From: Macrococcus epidermidis
GTDB lineage: Bacteria; Bacillota; Bacilli; Staphylococcales; Staphylococcaceae
Direction: 5' to 3'
Assembly: GCF_003259695.1 (NCBI RefSeq)
Contig: NZ_PZJH01000002.1
Location: 62,001 to 126,000, forward strand
DNA: 64,000 bases
Part shown: in pieces, positions 43,326-52,149 of the stretch
Numbering within the stretch: position 1 is the first letter of the stretch
Layout of the letters: each line of letters opens with the position of its first letter
Translations under genes and position numbers: made by a program
The notes under the pieces: model-generated
Database searches by the model: none
Told to the model about the DNA's origin: nothing
The model's input: the letters and a program-made list of their open reading frames with translations, nothing else

Positions 43326-43860
43326 CCATAATTGATGCGTAAACTTCATTCCAGAATTCAGGTGTATTTTTATATTTTTCATGAATTTGATGGTGTACTT
43401 CTTTTTGTTTAGATTCAAAATCTTTATCATCTTTAGCAGGTAAATCTTTACGTAAATCCATAACAAAATTTTGAACTTTCTCAGCGCGTGGACCCCAGTT
43501 TGTATATTCATTACCCGATTCATCCAGGAAGATAAATTTTGGAATAGAACGTCCACCATTCGTTAAATACTGATCCATTAAATCTAAGTTTGAATCACGT
43601 AAACTAATGCTTAACGGCATATCTGTCGCTTCCGCAATTTTCATCAGCACAGGTAAGTTCATCATCGCGTCACCACACCAATCTTCAGTAATGACGATAG
43701 CTTTTAAATGTTTGTCTTTTACAGTTTGTAAACGTGCGTCATCTACAGGTAATTCAAAAGTTTCATAGATTTTATGCATTTCTGCTTTATTTACTTCCAT
43801 TTGGTTAATATATTGCTCTAAAGATAAGCCTTGATTAAAATATTCGATTAAAGTCGTCAT
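43309..43860 (-). CDS. Thioredoxin-family protein with a single active-site Cys
   Basis: 183 residues, GGAGGC before the ATG. Thioredoxin fold with VITEDWCGDAMMNLPVLMK: the first Cys is kept but the second is Asp (WCGD instead of WCxxC). The cis-Pro region is RSIPKFIFLD. This WCGD type is common in Firmicutes (YtpP-like relatives) and lacks ordinary dithiol chemistry; it may bind bacillithiol or act as an adaptor (inferred). Confidence 0.85.
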   Translation of the reverse strand: MTTLIEYFNQGLSLEQYINQMEVNKAEMHKIYETFELPVDDARLQTVKDKHLKAIVITEDWCGDAMMNLPVLMKIAEATDMPLSISLRDSNLDLMDQYLTNGGRSIPKFIFLDESGNEYTNWGPRAEKVQNFVMDLRKDLPAKDDKDFESKQKEVHHQIHEKYKNTPEFWNEVYASIMEQLTK

Positions 43861-44142
43861 AAGTGCCTCCTGTAAGCTTTAATAATATAAATGTATTATA
43901 ACAATATCAGAATAATCAAACAAAAGATATTATTTTCACCATTTATATGAACAAATATTCAAAAATATTACGGTATATACGGATGTTTACCATGATGTGA
44001 AGTGATACACTTACCTTAGCTAATAATTTTTCATACATGTAAGTCTTCTCTATGGGTAGTTTAACTACCCATCTTTTTTTATTTTCATCATTTGTAATTT
44101 TATGGTATATTGGTAGAGATAAAATAGGAAAGTGTGTGAAGT
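43861..44142. other. Intergenic region with an orphan terminator
   Basis: 282 bases without a plausible gene between divergent genes. It contains a strong plus-strand terminator at 44052-44080 that belongs to no plus-strand gene nearby, so a small RNA or leader transcript is possible. The rest is A/T rich. Confidence 0.5.
44052..44080 (+). terminator. Orphan plus-strand terminator
   Basis: ATGGGTAGTT-T-AACTACCCAT followed by CTTTTTTT. The closest upstream plus-strand gene ends at 43297 and has its own terminator. Confidence 0.8.
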
Positions 44143-44625
44143 ATGAAAAAATTCGTAACAATGATTATCGTGCTCATACTAAGTGTGATTATCGCATTAT
44201 GGTTATATAACTATTGTACTACACCTGACAATGATTTAAGTGAAGAACGCTTAGGAGATATTAAAATCGGTGAAAATTATGAAGAAAAACATAAAGATTT
44301 CGTGAAAGACTCGCGTATTCAGTTAGAAGGTAGAACATTTTATCGATCTGTTAAACATAGAGGATTGATCATAAGAAAAGATAACAAAAACAATCATATC
44401 ACAGCAGTTTCTTTATTTAAGAACCCTGCTGTTAAAACGAGTCGTGATATTACTATCGATAGCACGAAACAAGATGTTATCGATGCATACGGAGATACTT
44501 ATAAAAAGTCGTTATTACCGAAACAGCAGACACAATTTCATTATAAGGATAAAGAACATCATATCGGCATGAAATTTGTATTAAGAAATGATTTGGTAAA
44601 AAGAATAGAAATATTTGCAGAGTAA
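44143..44625 (+). CDS. Secreted or anchored small protein of unknown function
   Basis: 160 residues. A single hydrophobic N-terminal segment (about 4-22) and a soluble mixed domain with basic surface (HRGLIIRKDNKNNHIT). The start follows AGGAAAG with 10-base spacing. No family recognised. Confidence 0.65.
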   Translation: MKKFVTMIIVLILSVIIALWLYNYCTTPDNDLSEERLGDIKIGENYEEKHKDFVKDSRIQLEGRTFYRSVKHRGLIIRKDNKNNHITAVSLFKNPAVKTSRDITIDSTKQDVIDAYGDTYKKSLLPKQQTQFHYKDKEHHIGMKFVLRNDLVKRIEIFAE

Positions 44626-44716
44626 GAGGCGATATTGATGCCTCGTCTTTTTTTGTTTTCATTTACTTCGGTTTCCGATATAATAGTATCAACAATGAGA
44701 TTGAGGAGGAAATTAT

Positions 44717-45946
44717 TTGAACTATAAAGAAATTGTAAAAAAATATGCCGAGACTGTTGTAAGCGTAGGTTTAAATGTACAACCAGATCAAACGGTTGTA
44801 GTAACCGCTGATATTGATGCTATTGATTTTGTGCGTGAGGTGACAAAAGCGGCTTACGAAAAAGGTGCAAGAGAAGTTATTCAGAAACTAACTGATGGTC
44901 CATCATCTCAATTGAAATTTGAATATGCGCCAATTGAAGTGTTTGAACATATTCCGCAATATAGAATTGATGAAACGAATGATTTTGTACAGAATAAAGT
45001 AGCACATTTACGTGTCTATTCACAAACGCCTGAGTTATTGAAAGATGCAGACCCAAAAAAGATTGCTGCACAGGCAAAAGCATTAGGTGAAGCGAATAAA
45101 GATTTCTCAAGAGCAGTTGGTCGTTATGACTTCTCATGGTGTATTGTAGGATTTCCAAATGATAAATGGGGTGAACTTGTATTCCCTGAATTCAAAGGAG
45201 AAGATGCAAAGTTAAAGTTACTTGAAGCGATGATAAAAGCAGTGCGTGTCGATCAGGATGATCCTGTAGCTGCATGGAAATTACATAATGAAACCTTAAA
45301 TAAAAAAGCACAGCAGTTGAATGAAAAAGCATATGATAAATTACATTATAAATCATCTACAACAGACGTTGAAATTGGTTTGACGAAAGGACATGTGTGG
45401 TTAGGAGCGAGTGCGATAAATTCTGACGGCGTAGAGATTCAGGTTAATATGCCAACTGAAGAAGTATTTACTTCACCAGACTATCGTCGCGTTAATGGTG
45501 TTATTGGTAATACACGCCCGCTTGCTTATCAAGGCGCAATTATAGATGACTTTAAATTAACGTTTAAAGACGGTGTGGTTACTGACTTTGAAGCAGGAGT
45601 CGGTTATGACGTTCTGAAGAATATGCTAAACAATGATGAAGGTGCACGTCGTTTAGGTGAAATTGCATTAGTACCAGACGATTCTCCGATTTCTAACTCT
45701 GGCATCCTTTATTACAATACGTTATATGATGAGAATGCATCTTGTCACGTTGCATTAGGTCGTTCGTTCCCTAATGCGATTAAAGATGGTAAATCTTTAT
45801 CCAAAGAAGAATTGATGGATAAGGGGTTAAATCAATCAATGATTCATGTTGACTTTATGATGGGTGGCAGTGATCTATCAATTGATGGTATTAAAGAAGA
45901 TGGGACAGTTGAACCAGTATTTAGAGATGGTAACTGGGTGATTTAA
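44717..45946 (+). CDS. ampS: M29-family aminopeptidase (AmpS/PepS)
   Basis: 409 residues from a TTG after GAGGAGG. Thermophilic aminopeptidase fold; metal-ligand segments are LNNDEGARRLGEIALVPDDS, LYDENASCHVALGRSF and NQSMIHVDFMMGGSDL. Cuts N-terminal residues from peptides in the cytoplasm with a two-metal site. Length equals staphylococcal AmpS. Monocistronic, followed by two dispersed hairpins. Confidence 0.94.
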   Translation: MNYKEIVKKYAETVVSVGLNVQPDQTVVVTADIDAIDFVREVTKAAYEKGAREVIQKLTDGPSSQLKFEYAPIEVFEHIPQYRIDETNDFVQNKVAHLRVYSQTPELLKDADPKKIAAQAKALGEANKDFSRAVGRYDFSWCIVGFPNDKWGELVFPEFKGEDAKLKLLEAMIKAVRVDQDDPVAAWKLHNETLNKKAQQLNEKAYDKLHYKSSTTDVEIGLTKGHVWLGASAINSDGVEIQVNMPTEEVFTSPDYRRVNGVIGNTRPLAYQGAIIDDFKLTFKDGVVTDFEAGVGYDVLKNMLNNDEGARRLGEIALVPDDSPISNSGILYYNTLYDENASCHVALGRSFPNAIKDGKSLSKEELMDKGLNQSMIHVDFMMGGSDLSIDGIKEDGTVEPVFRDGNWVI

Positions 45947-45957
45947 TTTTTAGTGGG

Positions 45958-45998
45958 TGAGTGGTCGAAATAAGCTATAATTCGCCCACTCAAGCACA
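45958..45998. terminator. Hairpin, GAGTGGTCGAA repeat family copy 3
   Basis: TGAGTGGTCGAA pairs with TTCGCCCACTCA with one mismatch. It terminates ampS and matches the stems after PPK2. Confidence 0.7.
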
Positions 45999-46017
45999 TT
46001 TTAATTTCAAAATAATA

Positions 46018-46060
46018 AATGAGTGGGCGAATAACATTGTTTTCCGCCCACTCATTTTTA
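46018..46060. terminator. Hairpin, GAGTGGTCGAA repeat family copy 4
   Basis: AATGAGTGGGCG pairs perfectly with CGCCCACTCATT around a 15-base loop, then TTTTA. It abuts the stop of the minus-strand S66 gene and probably terminates it. Confidence 0.75.
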
Positions 46061-47092
46061 TTCTACTGCACTCTCAGTAATAGTAAATGTTTTATTATCG
46101 GCATCAATTACCGCATTTCGTCCATACGGTACAATACATTTTGGTTCGTTATGTCCAAATGATGCATTAAACAACACCGGTTTATCCTCATGTCCCCATT
46201 CTTTCATGATCTTCTGAACGACTTCTTTATATTCATCATATAAATGACCGTTTTGAGGACGTCCAAATATAATACCGTTAATACGGTCTAAAGTACCTAA
46301 CGCACCTAAACTACGCATAAAATCTTCCATCAACCATTGTGGCATCAATACTTCAGAGGTTTCTAAAAATAATATCGCACCATCAAAATCTGTTTCATCC
46401 GGATAGACATCAGTGCCACGTAAAGAGATCATTAACTCCAGACAACCGCCAATTAACGGTCCGCTTGCCTGTCCTTTTCCATTTACTACGTCATATCCAG
46501 TATTATCAATTTGTTCACGGTCTATTAATTCATTTTCTTTATCCCAGCGTAATCCGTGTTTGTATACAAAGTCTGATGTCGGAATGTCACCGATGATTTC
46601 ATTCTGGGTTATCGTCTTGTTAAAATGATTTCGTGAATATTCTGGAAAAGCATTATTCTCTGCAAAATCCGTAAGTAGTGACAAACCATAAAAACTTGAA
46701 AATCCAGCTTTTAAACAAATAAAATGTGTAAACGTTGAATCGGAGTAACCCATAAAGATTTTAGGATGTTGACTAATAATCTCAATATCCAGATAAGGTA
46801 GCAAACGTACGCTATCATCGCCACCAAGCGTAGAGATAATCGCCTTAACTTCCGGATCAATAAATGCTGCCATTAACTCTTCAGCACGTGCTTTCGGATG
46901 ATCATAGTTAAATGCGAGACCTTTTAACGCGTTAGGCATAACTTTTACTTTGTAGCCCATCTCTTCAATACGTTTAATGCCAAGCGTTGTACGATGTTTC
47001 ATCGTTGGCTCGCCTGCTAAACCTGAAGATGATGAAACAAGCGCAATCGTGTCTCCTTTATTAAGGCGTTTTGGTTTCTTAAGTTGAAGCAT
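46058..47092 (-). CDS. S66-family peptidase (LD-carboxypeptidase/MccF-like)
   Basis: 344 residues. Starts KPKRLNKGDTIALVSSSSG, has the nucleophile segment IFMGYSDSTFTHF and ends in ASFGHNEPKCIVPYG. The Ser-Glu-His triad family contains LD-carboxypeptidases that trim peptidoglycan peptides and MccF, which inactivates microcin C-like peptide-nucleotides. The MccF-like branch keeps the LGGDDSVRLLP element seen here. No signal peptide. Monocistronic. Confidence 0.88.
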   Translation of the reverse strand: MLQLKKPKRLNKGDTIALVSSSSGLAGEPTMKHRTTLGIKRIEEMGYKVKVMPNALKGLAFNYDHPKARAEELMAAFIDPEVKAIISTLGGDDSVRLLPYLDIEIISQHPKIFMGYSDSTFTHFICLKAGFSSFYGLSLLTDFAENNAFPEYSRNHFNKTITQNEIIGDIPTSDFVYKHGLRWDKENELIDREQIDNTGYDVVNGKGQASGPLIGGCLELMISLRGTDVYPDETDFDGAILFLETSEVLMPQWLMEDFMRSLGALGTLDRINGIIFGRPQNGHLYDEYKEVVQKIMKEWGHEDKPVLFNASFGHNEPKCIVPYGRNAVIDADNKTFTITESAVE

Positions 47093-47160
47093 AATATCAC
47101 CACTTTCGATAAAATTATCTCAATTATATCAGAAAATTTAGAATATAAAACGAAATATAA

Positions 47161-47204
47161 AAAATGAGTAGTGGGAAAAGATTACTTTCCTGCTACTCAT
47201 TTTA
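47161..47204 (-). terminator. Terminator of hsp20
   Basis: AAAATGAGTAGTGGGAAA pairs with TTTCCTGCTACTCATTTT with one G-U or mismatch around a 7-base loop, giving an 18-bp stem. Confidence 0.8.
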
Positions 47205-47209
47205 TAAAT

Positions 47210-47656
47210 TTATATTTCACTGTCTATTTTAATAGATTGTTTCGGTGCTTCCGTAACATGTAGCTTTGGTAATACGATATCTAGCGTACCATCTTTTTTA
47301 TAGGTAGCTTTAATTGCTTCCACCTGAACATCTGGTAAGTATAAAGAACGATGCATTGAACCGAATGAACGTTCACGTTTAATGTAGTTGTGTTCATTGT
47401 TCTCAACAACCGATTCTTCAAGGCGTTTCGCTGTAATACTTAATGCGTCATTTTGATAGTCTAATTGAATATCTTCCTGTTTAATACCTGGTAGATCTAC
47501 ATGAACAGTATAATCATTATTTGTTTCTTTAATATCTAACTTAAAACTATGATTATAAGCATTATCTGCAAATTGACTGACTGATTTCGTTAACATGTCG
47601 TTTGCAACATCAAATACATTTTGTCCGCGAGAAAAGATACTATATTTATTATCCAT
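47210..47656 (-). CDS. Small heat-shock protein, Hsp20/alpha-crystallin family
   Basis: 148 residues from the ATG eight bases after AGGAG. Alpha-crystallin domain about 45-140: YTVHVDLPGIKQEDIQLDYQ, NYIKRERSFGSMHRSLYLP, and ending KKDGTLDIVLPK. ATP-independent holdase that binds unfolding proteins. No CIRCE or CtsR box was recognised upstream; it follows the HAD gene after 45 bases, so it may be read from the namA promoter or its own. Confidence 0.92.
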   Translation of the reverse strand: MDNKYSIFSRGQNVFDVANDMLTKSVSQFADNAYNHSFKLDIKETNNDYTVHVDLPGIKQEDIQLDYQNDALSITAKRLEESVVENNEHNYIKRERSFGSMHRSLYLPDVQVEAIKATYKKDGTLDIVLPKLHVTEAPKQSIKIDSEI

Positions 47657-47701
47657 GTTCATCACTCCTATTGATTTGATATATTTATCATAACATTAAG
47701 G

Positions 47702-48370
47702 TCAAATATAGTCAAAATATTGAGTGTCATTTGTAATAGCATCTAATAAATAATCGACGGTTGCAATAGTATAGGTTGGTTGTGCCTGTCTAATCTCATC
47801 TGCATCTCCGTAACCATAGAGTACACCGATTGTATCGATATTATTTTTTTGTCCACCGATGATATCATGTTTGCGATCACCGATCATGATGCATTCATCT
47901 CTATTGAGTCCGTGTGTATCAATGACATGCTGGATGACTTCTGCTTTATTAGTCCGTGTGCCATCTAACTCACTACCGGTAATAGACTCGAAGTAATGTG
48001 CAAGATTAAAATGTTCTAAAATCGGTACAGCAAAATACGTTGGTTTACTTGTTGCGATATACAACTTTTTATCCATCGATTTTAATGCTTGTAATAGTAA
48101 TGGAATGCCTGGATATACTTCATTTTCAAACATTCCTTTATCGCTGAAGTATTCTCTGTACAGTTTGATTGCTTCGGCATTAATGTCGCCTGATAATTGA
48201 TAGAAAGTTTCATAACTTTCATGCAGTGGTGGACCGATAAACGGAATAAGGGCTGCATTATCCGGGGCTTCAATATTTAATTTTTGCAGAGAATAGATAA
48301 TGCTATTCGTAATGCCCATATAAGGGTCAGTTAACGTGCCATCTAAATCAAAAAGTATATGTTGATACAT
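47702..48370 (-). CDS. HAD-superfamily hydrolase (phosphoglycolate phosphatase-like)
   Basis: 222 residues. HAD motifs: FDLDGTLTD (residues 6-14), ATSKP (motif II Ser), the Lys in NKAEVI and the acidic motif IGDRKHDIIGG. A helical cap of type C1 lies between motifs I and II. Phosphatase or phosphomutase of the PGP/PpaX group; substrate uncertain. It overlaps the namA stop as TAATG, so the two form an operon. Confidence 0.87.
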   Translation of the reverse strand: MYQHILFDLDGTLTDPYMGITNSIIYSLQKLNIEAPDNAALIPFIGPPLHESYETFYQLSGDINAEAIKLYREYFSDKGMFENEVYPGIPLLLQALKSMDKKLYIATSKPTYFAVPILEHFNLAHYFESITGSELDGTRTNKAEVIQHVIDTHGLNRDECIMIGDRKHDIIGGQKNNIDTIGVLYGYGDADEIRQAQPTYTIATVDYLLDAITNDTQYFDYI

Positions 48371-49410
48371 TAATGGATGCCTCGTTCATATTGCATAGGC
48401 ACATCAATATCATCGCGTAATGCTTTCACAGCATGGATTGCCCAGTATGGATCGTTAAGCATTCCGCGACCGACTGCAATTAAATCTGCATCATCGTTAC
48501 GAAGTGTCATTTCAGCTGTTTCGGGTGCGTCTAAAATACCTACAGCAATTACGGGTACATCAAACTTTTCTTTGAAGCGTTTTGCAAATGGTACTTGATA
48601 GCCAGGATAGTTACCTGGTTTATCAATGCCAGCAGGTGCTTCACCTCCTGTAGAAATATGAAACATGTCGACACCAGCATTTAAATATTTTTCTGATATG
48701 GCTAAAGCATGTTCTATATCATAGCCACCATCCATATATTCTCGTGCAGAAATTCTAAAGATTAAAGGCATATCTTTCGGCATTACTGATTTTGCAGCTT
48801 TAATTACTTCAACGCCAAACAATGAAAGGTCCTTGCCGTATTCATCGTCACGTTTATTGATACCTGGGGAATGGAATTGATGAATTAAATAACCGTGTGC
48901 TCCGTGAAGTTCAATTGCATCAAACCCAGCTTCAACTGCGCGACGTACACTTTCTTTATATTTAACGACCATCGCTTTAACTTCTTCGTTTGAAAGTTCA
49001 CGAGGATGGCGTATTGGACCGAAATCTGTAGGTTCTTCAACTGGCGTTGTAGATGATGAAACCGGTGTTTCAACATCGCGTGCTTTTCGGCCGGCATGAG
49101 CAATTTGAATAGCAGCTTTTGCGCCATTATTATGAATACCTTCTACGATATGTTTATAAGCTGGGATTTGTGCATCATCCCATAAACCGAGACAGTTTTT
49201 CGTAATACGACCTTCTGGTTCAACATTTGTCATTTCTACAATAATAAGCCCTGTTTGACCAACAGCACGTGATGCATAATGTACGTAATGCCATTCAGTA
49301 GGTGTTCCATCCTCTTTTTCTACAGAATATTGACACATCGGTGGCATAACGATTCTGTTTTTTAGTTCCAGGCCTTTAAATGAATAAGGGGTGTTTAATA
49401 AAGTTTTCAT
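48370..49410 (-). CDS. namA: NADPH dehydrogenase NamA (old yellow enzyme, YqjM-like)
   Basis: 346 residues, about the usual 338-340. FMN-barrel of the old yellow enzyme family, starting NTPYSFKGLELKNRIVMPPMCQYS (Cys26 of YqjM equivalent in PPMCQYS), with QIAHAGRKA, ELHGAHGYLIHQFHSP and AVGRGMLNDPYW. Reduces electrophilic alkenes and xenobiotics with NADPH. AGGAG upstream. Heads an operon with the HAD gene. Confidence 0.94.
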   Translation of the reverse strand: MKTLLNTPYSFKGLELKNRIVMPPMCQYSVEKEDGTPTEWHYVHYASRAVGQTGLIIVEMTNVEPEGRITKNCLGLWDDAQIPAYKHIVEGIHNNGAKAAIQIAHAGRKARDVETPVSSSTTPVEEPTDFGPIRHPRELSNEEVKAMVVKYKESVRRAVEAGFDAIELHGAHGYLIHQFHSPGINKRDDEYGKDLSLFGVEVIKAAKSVMPKDMPLIFRISAREYMDGGYDIEHALAISEKYLNAGVDMFHISTGGEAPAGIDKPGNYPGYQVPFAKRFKEKFDVPVIAVGILDAPETAEMTLRNDDADLIAVGRGMLNDPYWAIHAVKALRDDIDVPMQYERGIH

Positions 49411-49598
49411 AATGATACTCCTTTAGTTTTTTTATTTATTATAAAACTTCTAACCTGAGAATGATAAACATCTGTTTGAATAACTTTGCTGAATCGTATC
49501 ATTAATTAAATATTAATTAAATTTACATTTTAGTTAAATGAAATATCATTTTAAATAACGTATAATGAAAGTAAGTGAAGGTAAAGGGTGTGTATGAG

Positions 49599-50351
49599 AT
49601 GTTTGAAGTGAAAACAGAGATTAAAATTATTCCTGATGGCTACGAATCTACAAACCGCTATTTCCATAAACATGTACTAAACAATTATTTAGAGCTAGGT
49701 GTAACATTGGTCGGTCGATGGGTGAATGAGGACAAGACAATTATTACAGAGGTTTGGGGATATTTAGACGAAAAGCATTATCGAGATTTCTTTGAACTCC
49801 GAAAGAAGACGAAACATTATCAAAATTCGTTACCGGATAAGCTCGCAAATGATAAGTGGATTATTTCAAAGAAAGATATGATCATAACGCCGACTGGTGA
49901 TTATAAGATGGACTTACATATCGTTTCTACAAATGTTCTCGTACAAAATGAAGAAGATGAAGTATTACTGGTTAGAAGTTTACATCGTAGTGATACGTTA
50001 GAATTACCTGGTGGTCGCTTAGATAAAGACGAAGATATGATTAGTGGCGCTGTGCGAGAAGTAAAAGAAGAAACTGGATTAGATGTTGCGATTAAAGGTT
50101 TATTGTACAGTTCGCATAATAAAACGAGCGGGGTAGTCAACTTTACATTTCTAGGTGAAGTGATTGGTGGCACGCTGCAAAATAACGATGAAGAGACGAC
50201 TGATGTAGGATTTTATGCTATCAATTCAGAGAATATTTCGAAGCTTGTGACACGTAAAGTTTCGGAAGACCGCATACTTAATGCATTAGAGAAAAAAGCA
50301 CAAAAATTTGATCTGTATGAGAATAATCCGTATAAAATAATTGAATCATTT
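49599..50351 (+). CDS. NIPSNAP-like + NUDIX fusion hydrolase
   Basis: About 252 residues; the ATG at 49599 is preferred, with GTG codons at 49575 and 49590 possible. Residues about 1-100 resemble a NIPSNAP or ferredoxin-like dimer domain (LGVTLVGRWVNEDKTIITEVW); residues about 110-240 are a NUDIX domain with box GGRLDKDEDM..REVKEETGLDV. The NUDIX part likely cleaves a nucleotide-sugar or ADP-ribose-type substrate. The pairing of these domains is unusual. TATAAT lies at 49560-49565. Monocistronic. Confidence 0.8.
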
Positions 50352-50389
50352 AAATAAACCCTGAATCTACGTCGATTCAGGGTTTATTT
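50352..50389. terminator. Bidirectional terminator
   Basis: Perfect 16-base stem AAATAAACCCTGAATC with a 6-base loop, between convergent genes; it includes the stop codons of both. Confidence 0.85.
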
Positions 50390-51426
50390 TATTCACTGGC
50401 AAAAGTAATATCGCTGTTGATTTTTCCCGTAAACGATTGTACTGGTAGTGGTTTACCATCTAACCAATCCTGGAAGTTTAATGTTGTTGGTGTGTTGTTG
50501 CCACCGAGCGCAAATTGGATGCTTAAATCTTTAGGAAAGTAACAACTTGTATGAATCGTTCCGCTCCAGCTGGAATATAGTTCGCTGAATATGCCAGCTT
50601 CAGGGTCATTCATTATTTTAAATGCATTAGCGGCATCCGTAGTTCGATTTGTCTGCGCTTTTAAATTACGCATACGCATCTCAGAATCTGTTAGTACACG
50701 TCGATTCTCATGTGTTAACACTTCGAAGTGATTTGTGCAGTAATGATGTTCACGTACAATGATGTCGCGCGGTGTGGCTTCGACGATTTGCGTAATACCT
50801 GTTTTATCAAGCAGAATGTAGCTGAAACTAGAGCGGTGTGGAATTTCCTTTAAGAATTGCACAGCATCATCAACCGACTGACAACATTCAAGGATCATAC
50901 GACCAATCATATAACATACGAAACCATCTCCGGGTACTTTGCGATGCATGAAATTATATCCCATCGTAAGACCGTGTTCATTCATCCCGTCCATTCGACC
51001 TGTGATGCGAGAAACGGGTGCCATAGTCGCATAACCTGAATCCGTGGGTTGGAAGAAAGTGAAACGGCCATCATAAGTAGCAGGATGATAATCATAGTTT
51101 CTAACTAAAAAATCTTCGGTGGTGAATACACTACATCCGCTAGGTTTAGCATATACGCGGTAATGACCGAAGTTCTGTATGATTTGAGTCATATCCATCT
51201 TGAGTTCAGCTTGTAAACCGAGCAGTTCCTCCCAGATACCAGGGGCGAAACGTTTAAATGCAGCTTTTGTTTCCTGAATATCTATATCGAAACGTGGGCG
51301 ACGAATACGCCATTCACGCTCGCGATTCTCCATCATTAATGTTGTTTGAAGCCACTTTCCCTGTTCTATCCCGAAATCGAAATGACTCCCACGAAACTCT
51401 GTGATTACACTTTTAACTTGTTGCAT
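50389..51426 (-). CDS. C45-family Ntn hydrolase (acyl-CoA:6-APA acyltransferase-like)
   Basis: 345 residues from the ATG after GGAGGTG. The putative nucleophile Cys is in YAKPSGCSVFTTED, about residue 100; DFLVRNYDYHP and GMNEHGLTMGYN follow, as in C45 peptidases and isopenicillin N acyltransferases. These are usually activated by self-cleavage before the Cys, though many bacterial members have it internal, as here. Acts on amide bonds of unknown substrates. Divergent from XRE C. Confidence 0.85.
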   Translation of the reverse strand: MQQVKSVITEFRGSHFDFGIEQGKWLQTTLMMENREREWRIRRPRFDIDIQETKAAFKRFAPGIWEELLGLQAELKMDMTQIIQNFGHYRVYAKPSGCSVFTTEDFLVRNYDYHPATYDGRFTFFQPTDSGYATMAPVSRITGRMDGMNEHGLTMGYNFMHRKVPGDGFVCYMIGRMILECCQSVDDAVQFLKEIPHRSSFSYILLDKTGITQIVEATPRDIIVREHHYCTNHFEVLTHENRRVLTDSEMRMRNLKAQTNRTTDAANAFKIMNDPEAGIFSELYSSWSGTIHTSCYFPKDLSIQFALGGNNTPTTLNFQDWLDGKPLPVQSFTGKINSDITFASE

Positions 51427-51486
51427 TGATACACCTCCGTAAACACTATAGAGAAAGTATAACAAAGAATAAATAGAATGGATAAT

Positions 51487-51518
51487 GTAAAGTTTCCTTT
51501 ACGTAAAGGAAACTTTAC
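51487..51518. promoter_or_regulatory. Perfect 32-base palindrome, paired operators of XRE C
   Basis: A 32-base perfect palindrome without spacer, made of two adjoining 16-base sites, GTAAA-N6-TTTAC each (51487-51502 and 51503-51518). The same GTAAA-N6-TTTAC is at the centre of the XRE A operator. It ends 28 bases before the regulator start. Confidence 0.7.
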
Positions 51519-51546
51519 GTTATCATGATATTGAAGAGGTGAGTGT

Positions 51547-51753
51547 ATGAGGAATAAATTAGCTGAATTTAGAAAGTTACATGGATACTCACAGGAAACG
51601 TTAGCAAAACAACTGAAGGTATCAAGACAAACAATTATTTCAATTGAAAAAGGGAAGTATAATCCATCATTACCACTTGGAATGATGATAGCTGAAGTTT
51701 TTAATGTAAGTGTTGAAGCAATTTTTATATTAGAAGAAAGTGACTATGAGTGA
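51547..51753 (+). CDS. Small XRE regulator C
   Basis: 68 residues, GAGGTGAG upstream. HTH YSQETLAKQLKVSRQTIISIEKGKYNPSL, very close to regulator A (SRQTIISLEKNRYNPSL), and the tail VSVEAIFILEES. First gene of a three-gene operon with two DER-loop membrane proteins. The shared GTAAA-N6-TTTAC operator suggests that regulators A and C could cross-bind. Confidence 0.9.
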   Translation: MRNKLAEFRKLHGYSQETLAKQLKVSRQTIISIEKGKYNPSLPLGMMIAEVFNVSVEAIFILEESDYE

Positions 51754-51764
51754 GGAGGATGCGT

Positions 51765-52139
51765 ATGTTTAATCATTTAGAAGGCAATAGACCGATGTTA
51801 TATTTTCTTGGCGGTGGATTGTTACTGATATCATTATTTTTTATGTTAGTGATGTTCGAGAAACCGGAACTATATGCGATGCAGTTAGTACTTGGCATTC
51901 ATATGATTTTAATTGGAATACAAAATCGAGATGAATTGTTAGATGAACGCGTTGTCGCATTAAGCAATAGAGCATTTAAAACATCTTATATGGTGACCCT
52001 ATTTACAGGGATGCTATTTTTTACACTATATACGTTTGGATTAATCACTTTAAAAGCAGAAAGTGCAATTGTGATAATTTTGGCTATAATGTTTTTATCT
52101 TTTTCAGTGAGTAATTTCATGCTATGGCGAAAATATTAG
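51765..52139 (+). CDS. Membrane partner 1 of XRE C
   Basis: 124 residues from the ATG after AGGAGG. Four helices (about 13-32, 36-53, 72-90, 95-118) with the loop DELLDERVVALSNRAF between helices 2 and 3, shared with the partner of XRE A. Begins 11 bases after the regulator stop. Function unknown. Confidence 0.75.
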   Translation: MFNHLEGNRPMLYFLGGGLLLISLFFMLVMFEKPELYAMQLVLGIHMILIGIQNRDELLDERVVALSNRAFKTSYMVTLFTGMLFFTLYTFGLITLKAESAIVIILAIMFLSFSVSNFMLWRKY

Positions 52140-52149
52140 GAGGATGTGT

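Noticed and set aside
43943-44161. Minus-strand 72-codon ORF upstream of 44143
   Set aside because: It overlaps the start of the plus-strand gene, crosses a strong plus-strand terminator and has no ribosome site. Composition is not protein-like.
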